Source: Microcaldota archaeon
GTDB lineage: Archaea; Micrarchaeota; Micrarchaeia; Burarchaeales; Burarchaeaceae
Direction: 5' to 3'
NCBI GenBank assembly: GCA_003660965.1
Contig: QMVF01000002.1
Location: 1-17,584 of the forward strand
DNA: 17,584 nucleotides
Shown piece by piece: positions 13,927 through 17,584 of the stretch. A model generated the notes under the pieces. The model was not told where the DNA came from. It did no database searches and worked only from the letters and a program-made list of their open reading frames with translations. Positions within the stretch are counted from its first letter, which is position 1. Each line of letters opens with the position of its first letter. The translations under genes and the position numbers were made by a program.

Positions 13927-13974
13927 ACTTTTCATTTGACTTTAAACTAAAATTAGAACGAAAAGTATATAAAC
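13927..13974. promoter_or_regulatory. Divergent promoter with an 8-bp inverted repeat
   Basis: TACTTTTC (13926-13933) and GAAAAGTA (13960-13967) are perfect inverted copies about 34 bp centre to centre, three helical turns. Between them lies box A ACTTTAAAC (13939-13947), and the right arm abuts AGTATATAAAC (13964-13974), box A for the winged-helix operon. A dimeric regulator binding here would cover both promoters, making it a candidate autoregulatory operator. Confidence 0.4.
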
Positions 13975-13988
13975 CTACAATATTGAAT

Positions 13989-14330
13989 ATGGGTGTGCGC
14001 GGTGACCTGCTTCAGATAGTTAAGGCATCTAAGGCTCTGAACTCTAAGCTTTTCTCGCTTCCACGAATGCTGATAATGCGCTCTCTGGCGGATTTGCCTG
14101 AGGGCGAGGTTGTACCTTTCAGAGAGCTTAAAGCTTCTTTAGACTTGGGTGATGGGGTGCTCTTCGCCAACTTGAAGGTTCTGAAACGCATGGAATATAT
14201 CGAGGAACAGAAAGTAACTGTGCAAGGCGAGGAAATGCATGCTTATGCGCTCACCAAATCCGGGCGCGAGGAGCTTGAGAGGATGAGAAACTGGATTTCA
14301 AGGTGGGTGAAAAAATGGAACGACAAATAG
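13989..14330 (+). CDS. Winged-helix DNA-binding regulator
   Basis: 113 residues from ATG 13989; a longer frame back to 13884 crosses the promoter and is not credible. The protein has a helical start (LLQIVKASKALNSKLFSLPR), a helix-turn-helix with FRELKASLDLGDGVLFANLK (44-63) and KVLKRMEYIEE, and a wing ending YALTKSGREELERM. This is the MarR/ArsR-like HTH_34 pattern, common for archaeal repressors that bind as dimers. It is the first gene of a three-gene operon; its end overlaps the next gene's start by 16 nt. Likely an autoregulator of the following YwgA-like and MazF genes, acting on the inverted repeat upstream. A leaderless start at GTG 13995 is also possible, as box A is only about 20 nt from the ATG. 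Confidence 0.82.
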   Translation: MGVRGDLLQIVKASKALNSKLFSLPRMLIMRSLADLPEGEVVPFRELKASLDLGDGVLFANLKVLKRMEYIEEQKVTVQGEEMHAYALTKSGREELERMRNWISRWVKKWNDK

Positions 14331-14857
14331 GAAAAGTCATAGCTGCTTTCAGGGAGATGGGGCTGAAGCCGAAGCTGGATAATTTCGACAGCCGGCTCGT
14401 GATGCAGAAGGCCATATGCCTTCTGGAAATGATGGGTGTGGACTTTGGTTATTCCTTTAGCCTATATGTGCGCGGCGCGTATTCTCCACAACTCACAGAA
14501 CAACTATATGATCATCAGTCTGAGCTAGAGGCACTGAAGGCCTCCGCCCGCTTGTCAAAAGAGGAGCTAAGCAAAATAGCAGAACTAAAGGCGGTAATGA
14601 CGGACGCCTCCCCTGCGGTTTTCGAAATAGCCGCCACCTATGCTTTCCTTGTAAATGCGTATGGAATGGCTCCGATAAGCGCCATGCGGCAGGTAAAGGA
14701 AATGAAGCCATTCTATTCAGAAACCGACTTCGCCCTCGGCTTCTCAAAGGCAAAAGAGTTAATCTCAACTGTATCCTCGGAAGAGTTGCAAAAATTGAAG
14801 AAGGAAATGGAGCCCTGGAATCGCGCTGCCGACGAAGACGGCGAGAAATGGTTGTGA
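14315..14857 (+). CDS. YwgA-like protein, candidate antitoxin of the MazF gene that follows
   Basis: 180 residues from ATG 14315 (GTG 14303 would add four); AAGGTGGGTGA precedes the ATG. The N-terminal third has RLVMQKAICLLEMMGVDFGY and FSLYVRGAYSPQLTEQL, the pattern (R/K)L-QK--YLL---G--FGY-FSLY--GPYS-EL of the YwgA family; the usual GPYS is GAYS here. YwgA-like proteins look related in pattern to Panacea/SocA (DUF4065) proteins, a class of promiscuous antitoxins, though that link is my inference. The rest is helical and acidic. It sits between a winged-helix regulator (16-nt overlap) and a MazF toxin (4-nt gap), the position of an antitoxin, while no MazE-type gene is present. Other options: an accessory regulator or an adaptor unrelated to toxicity. 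Confidence 0.68.
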   Translation: MERQIGKVIAAFREMGLKPKLDNFDSRLVMQKAICLLEMMGVDFGYSFSLYVRGAYSPQLTEQLYDHQSELEALKASARLSKEELSKIAELKAVMTDASPAVFEIAATYAFLVNAYGMAPISAMRQVKEMKPFYSETDFALGFSKAKELISTVSSEELQKLKKEMEPWNRAADEDGEKWL

Positions 14858-14861
14858 TGGC

Positions 14862-15206
14862 ATGCAGTGTCTTTCCCGGGGAGATGTTTGGTACGCGGAG
14901 TTCCCTTCAAGCTCGCGTCATGAGCAGGCGGGCAGGAGGCCCGCAATAATTCTAGCCGACATTCCGAAGGTGGAAATGGCAGTTGTAGTTCCTCTCACTA
15001 AAAACCTAGAGCGTGCTGAACTGCCTTTCACTCATGTAATCGCACCTTCCAAGGAAAACGGATTGCCAGAGGAAAGCGTCGCTCTTATCTTTCAGTTACG
15101 AGCACTTGACAAAACCCGCTTTAGAGATAAACTGGGAGTTATTGGCCCTCGGGAGCTTACGATAATAAAGTCCATGATTGCCGATATGTTCGGCATACGC
15201 ACATAG
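14862..15206 (+). CDS. MazF/PemK-type endoribonuclease toxin
   Basis: 114 residues, the family's normal length. RGDVWYAEF (6-14), EQAGRRPAIIL (21-31) and VVVPLTKN (41-48) are the conserved SH3-like barrel strands of MazF; R25/R26 and T46 occupy the catalytic Arg and Thr positions, and E21 is in place. The C-terminal LPEESVALIFQLRALDKTRF is also typical. MazF cleaves single-stranded mRNA at short sequence motifs and halts growth. All active-site residues are present, so it should be functional. The gene begins 4 nt after the YwgA-like gene and ends the operon, 16 nt from the convergent HAD gene. The usual MazE/AbrB antitoxin is absent; the upstream gene may take that role. Confidence 0.9.
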   Translation: MQCLSRGDVWYAEFPSSSRHEQAGRRPAIILADIPKVEMAVVVPLTKNLERAELPFTHVIAPSKENGLPEESVALIFQLRALDKTRFRDKLGVIGPRELTIIKSMIADMFGIRT

Positions 15207-15222
15207 TTTCTTACAGATTTCA

Positions 15223-15915
15223 TCAATATCTGTTCAAGTTTTTGAAATTCTTCAGAATGTTATGCGTTTTTATCTCCCGTACTCTTCTGCTTCTTATACC
15301 GACCCCGTACCTCGCCCACGCTGTTTTCATCCCCATCCTCTTCGCTCCCTCGACATCCCGCTCCAGATTATCCCCCACAAACAGTATTTCAGATGGCTTC
15401 AAGCCCGTCTTTTTGAGCAGGAGTTTAAACGGCGAGGGGTGGGGCTTGAACTTCTTCGTGTCATCGTAGGTTATCACTAGTGGGAAGAAGTGCCATAAGC
15501 CAGTGAGCCAAAGCCTTTGCCAGGCCTTGTTCCTCGGTGCATCCGTAACCACTGCCAGCCTGTACTTCTTGGAAAGCCTGCGCAGAACTGAGAGAACTTC
15601 AGGGTAGGCTCGTAAAGTTTTGAATTTAGTCTGCAAATAAGCGGAAATGCCTGCCTGCTGAATTCTTTCGAATTCGTTCAAGTCCTTCCATTTCTTCAGC
15701 TTCCATAGAACGTGCGCAAAAGTCTTCTGGTACTCGATGCCCTTCTCATCATAAGTTTCAAATATGCGCCTGTAAAGCTCCTTTTCCTTAACCTTCAAGC
15801 CCGCCTTAATCATGGCTCTGGCAGCAGCGCGCGCAGTGGCCTTCTTCATGCTCATGAAGTCAATCATAGTGCAGTCCAGGTCAAATGCAATGCATCTTAT
15901 CCTGTTTCCCGCCAT
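15223..15915 (-). CDS. HAD-superfamily phosphatase (TIGR02253/CTE7-like)
   Basis: 230 residues from ATG 15915. Motif I is DLDCT (D12, D14), motif II is VVTDAP with the Thr, motif III the Lys in KKFKPHP, motif IV GDNLERD. The helical cap between residues 20 and 90 and the sequence RAMIKAGLK resemble the archaeal HAD subfamily IA proteins of the TIGR02253 type, whose members are magnesium-dependent phosphatases of small metabolites; the substrate is not known. Start: AGGTGA, which is also the stop of the RelE-like gene, precedes ATG 15915 by a few nt; a TTG at 15948 would lie inside that gene. It is the third gene of the antitoxin-toxin operon, an odd companion. Catalytic residues are intact. 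Confidence 0.86.
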   Translation of the reverse strand: MAGNRIRCIAFDLDCTMIDFMSMKKATARAAARAMIKAGLKVKEKELYRRIFETYDEKGIEYQKTFAHVLWKLKKWKDLNEFERIQQAGISAYLQTKFKTLRAYPEVLSVLRRLSKKYRLAVVTDAPRNKAWQRLWLTGLWHFFPLVITYDDTKKFKPHPSPFKLLLKKTGLKPSEILFVGDNLERDVEGAKRMGMKTAWARYGVGIRSRRVREIKTHNILKNFKNLNRY

Positions 15916-15919
15916 CTGC

Positions 15920-16165
15920 TCACCTGTAAGCCCTGCTCCGCTTCTCAAACCTCATCATCAGCACCTCATCACCGCGCACCTTGTAAATGAGCCTGAAGTT
16001 CAGTATGCGCACCCTGTAAACATTGGCATCCCCATGCAGGGGCTTGAAGTGCTTGGGGTTCTGCTCAATCTTGTCATAGAGCTTCTTCACCACCACCTTC
16101 ACAGAATGGTCTAATTTGGAGATGTCCTCAAGGAATTGCTCGGTGAAAACAAGCCTGTAAGCCAT
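15920..16165 (-). CDS. RelE/ParE-superfamily toxin
   Basis: 81 residues from ATG 16165, which overlaps the antitoxin's stop by one base (TGATG). LVFTEQFLEDISKLD, KPLHGDANVYRVRILNFRLI and YKV at about 39-63, then MMRFEKRSRAYR at the C-terminus, form the archaeal RelE fold; R51/R53, R58 and the C-terminal basic residues match positions used in mRNA cleavage. RelE toxins cut ribosome-bound mRNA. It is translationally coupled to the antitoxin before it, and its stop overlaps the Shine-Dalgarno of the HAD gene after it. ParE-like gyrase poisoning is less likely, given the archaeal RelE-like tail. Confidence 0.85.
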   Translation of the reverse strand: MAYRLVFTEQFLEDISKLDHSVKVVVKKLYDKIEQNPKHFKPLHGDANVYRVRILNFRLIYKVRGDEVLMMRFEKRSRAYR

Positions 16166-16416
16166 CAAAGCCCCGCCTTTTTCTCAAACTGCCTCTTGGA
16201 GTAAGTCTTCATCCTTCCCTTCTTCATCTCCTCCTCAAGCCTGCGCACCTCCTCCAGCACCTCAGTCTCATCATCAGCCTCGCCAAGCCCGTACTTGTCA
16301 GCAAGCTCCAGCAGGCCTGCGCGCAGCGCCTCTGTCCTAGTTTTCACTATGCCCCTCCTTATTGCCTCATCCACAATTTCCTCCAAATAGCCCTTGAATT
16401 CAACTGTCATGTGCAT
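16165..16416 (-). CDS. Antitoxin partner of the RelE-like toxin (ribbon-helix-helix-like)
   Basis: 83 residues from ATG 16416 (ATG 16410 would give 81). The N-terminus MTVEFKGYLEEIVDEAIRRG and KTRTEALRAGLLELADKYG fit a ribbon-helix-helix: a strand, a helix, the turn with T-T-A-LR, and a second helix. An acidic hinge (GEADDETEVLEE) and a basic helical tail (KKGRMKTYSKRQFEKKAG) follow, the tail probably wrapping the toxin. It should bind the promoter and neutralise the toxin. The operon order antitoxin-toxin, with a stop/start overlap, is classical. GGTGAG lies about 5 nt before the ATG. Confidence 0.8.
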   Translation of the reverse strand: MHMTVEFKGYLEEIVDEAIRRGIVKTRTEALRAGLLELADKYGLGEADDETEVLEEVRRLEEEMKKGRMKTYSKRQFEKKAGL

Positions 16417-16435
16417 TTTCTCACCATCTTACTTA

Positions 16436-16475
16436 TATTATATATTATTTATAACCTTTTCTATATATAATTGAT
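16436..16475 (-). promoter_or_regulatory. A/T-rich promoter region of the antitoxin-toxin-HAD operon
   Basis: This stretch is nearly all A and T. On the minus strand it includes TTATAAAT (about 16446-16453) as a box A candidate roughly 30 nt before ATG 16416. Several overlapping TATA-like words make the exact element uncertain. The 68-bp gap between the MBL gene and the antitoxin holds nothing else. Confidence 0.45.
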
Positions 16476-16484
16476 AATTCTGCG

Positions 16485-17584
16485 TCATATCTCATACTTT
16501 CTTCCCTTCTTCGGAATCACAACCTTTTCAGCCAGCCCCTTGAACTTCTCAGGCTTTTCGGTATGCACAGGCATCAGCATCTCAGGCGCAATAGCCTCAA
16601 TCATCCTCTTCAGCTCAGGCCCCCGCGCATGGCCCGAGCAGTGGGTTTGTTTGTAGGGCAGGAGGCCGAAATGCGCAAGCCAGTTCTTAACCCGCTTCTC
16701 ATCGAGCTCCATCTCTTCGTTGAAAGGCTCAACAACCGACCTTATGTAAACGCTTCCCTTATCGGGCTTCAAGTCTATGAGCTCCGCAAGCTCGAAGAAG
16801 TCGCACCTCAGCAAATACTCTTCTTGGCTTTCCTTCACATCCTTATACGTTACCATGTTCTCATAATCAAGGAACTCCTTCTCCCAATCGGCATAATCTG
16901 CCAGCATTATGTTCTCGGGCCAGCCCTCTTCGCCCAGCGTGCCCCAGCCCTTTCTGCGCATGTAAACCGCTATGTGCTTGTCCTTTGGACTCGGAGTGCC
17001 CACCTTGGCATCATAAAGCATCTTCAGAATATATGCCTGCTTGGTGCATATTGCAAGCTTCCTTCCGCTCTTTTTTGCAACCTCGTAAAATGTTCTCAGC
17101 CTGTCCGTATCCCTAACGGGCCAGTTTGCCAGTACTAATTTCTTGCATCCTTCCATGTGTCCAAGTATCTCGCCCTTGACTTCTTCCTCAGTGAGCCCAC
17201 CATCTGAATCTATTCGGGTCCCTTCTGAAATCAAAAGCTTTGGCTCTGCCTCTGCAGCTTTTTTTACAAATGCCTCGGTCAGATGGCCTCCGTAGCCGTG
17301 GAAGCGCAAGTCACCCGTATAAACCACTGTGCCCGAAGGAGTTTCAACTATGTAGCCACACGCGCCCGGCAAGGAATGGTTTACGGGCACGGCCTCAATC
17401 TTCATCTTCCCTATTTGCACAGGCCCTTCAAGCTCCTTCACCTTTCTTCCAACCTCAACTTCGACGCCCTTCATCTTAGTATATTCCAAAGGATTTGTTT
17501 TCTTGGGCCTGAACCTGAAAGCCTCCTTCATTACCATTAGCTCGCTGAAAGCGGCACCGGTTTCGCTCAGGGCCTGCATTATTC
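16485..17584 (-). CDS. Beta-CASP/RNase J-like metallo-beta-lactamase protein (C-terminal part, runs off the right edge)
   Basis: About 366 residues are visible; the frame is open to the window edge, so an ATG at 17579 is internal rather than the start, and the N-terminal HxHxDH metal-binding motif lies beyond the window. Seen: GACGYIVETPSGTVVYTGDL (metal-binding Asp in GDLRFHG), LLISEGTRID, ANWPVRDTDRLRTFYEVAKK and GRKLAICTKQA, which correspond to the beta-CASP insert, and near the C-terminus THCSGHARG and LMPVHTEKPEKF, corresponding to the conserved His motifs of RNase J/CPSF-like proteins. Such enzymes are zinc-dependent exo- or endoribonucleases in RNA processing and decay; the archaeal subgroup here is not resolved. 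It lies upstream of, and in line with, the antitoxin operon. Confidence 0.82.
   Translation of the reverse strand, partial: IMQALSETGAAFSELMVMKEAFRFRPKKTNPLEYTKMKGVEVEVGRKVKELEGPVQIGKMKIEAVPVNHSLPGACGYIVETPSGTVVYTGDLRFHGYGGHLTEAFVKKAAEAEPKLLISEGTRIDSDGGLTEEEVKGEILGHMEGCKKLVLANWPVRDTDRLRTFYEVAKKSGRKLAICTKQAYILKMLYDAKVGTPSPKDKHIAVYMRRKGWGTLGEEGWPENIMLADYADWEKEFLDYENMVTYKDVKESQEEYLLRCDFFELAELIDLKPDKGSVYIRSVVEPFNEEMELDEKRVKNWLAHFGLLPYKQTHCSGHARGPELKRMIEAIAPEMLMPVHTEKPEKFKGLAEKVVIPKKGRKYEI

Noticed and set aside
13884-13988. ATG at 13884 as start of the winged-helix regulator
   Set aside because: The extra 35 codons run across the promoter and inverted repeat and would overlap the small antisense gene; the family domain begins after 13989.
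15916-15948. TTG at 15948 as start of the HAD gene
   Set aside because: It lies inside the RelE-like gene and has no ribosome site; ATG 15915 with AGGTGA fits.
16563-17138. 191-codon open frame on the + strand
   Set aside because: Antisense to the RNase J-like gene and compositionally a mirror of it.
1-17584. CRISPR array, tRNA or rRNA genes, insertion sequences, replication origin
   Set aside because: Almost all the sequence is coding; intergenic gaps are short. No spaced direct repeats, cloverleaf sequences, transposase motifs or terminal inverted repeats were seen.

Overview
The window is archaeal chromosomal DNA. Evidence: an archaeal/eukaryotic-type glycyl-tRNA synthetase, a Nop5-family box C/D RNP protein, Shine-Dalgarno sites of the GGAGGTGAT type, and box A (TATA) elements of the form CTTTWWAA about 22-35 nt upstream of start codons, some placed so that the mRNA would be leaderless. 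I cannot place it to a lineage from sequence alone; compact genes, short intergenic gaps and many frame-broken or TA-like genes would fit a DPANN or small euryarchaeal genome, but that is a guess. Base composition is mosaic: hand counts of single 60-base lines give about 55% GC in the membrane gene (8581-8640), about 37-40% in the radical SAM genes (6541-6600, 7921-7980) and about 35% in the restriction-modification gene (11041-11100).

Layout. 1-846 (-): 5' part of glyS. 963-2939 (+): exported lipoprotein with a beta-propeller. 3081-3257 (+): orphan HicB-like protein whose end overlaps the convergent thrS. 3232-8148 (-): tightly packed four-gene operon reading MoaA-like radical SAM, SPASM radical SAM, second SPASM radical SAM, then a threonyl-tRNA synthetase that lacks the TGS and editing domains. 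A divergent promoter at 8185-8202 separates it from a multi-spanning membrane protein (8232-9113, +). 9110-10949 (+) holds three small genes with broken frames (a putative exported protein, a HEPN protein, a two-TM protein) around an intact but N-terminally short Nop5-like gene. 10957-13701 (-): fused Type IIG-like restriction-modification enzyme, followed upstream by a previously easy-to-miss 53-residue two-TM protein (13757-13918, -). 13989-15206 (+): overlapping operon of winged-helix regulator, YwgA-like protein and MazF-type toxin. 16416-15223 (-): antitoxin, RelE-type toxin and HAD phosphatase in one operon. 16485-17584 (-): C-terminal part of a beta-CASP/RNase J-like metallo-beta-lactamase protein.

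The two stretches that stand out are the ThrRS plus three radical SAM operon, which looks like a biosynthetic or modification pathway of unknown product, and the wHTH/YwgA-like/MazF operon, which looks like a three-component toxin-antitoxin or defence module with a non-classical antitoxin. The rest is a mix of housekeeping genes and small accessory genes (R-M, RelE system, HicB, HEPN). No tRNA, rRNA, CRISPR array, insertion sequence or replication origin was seen.
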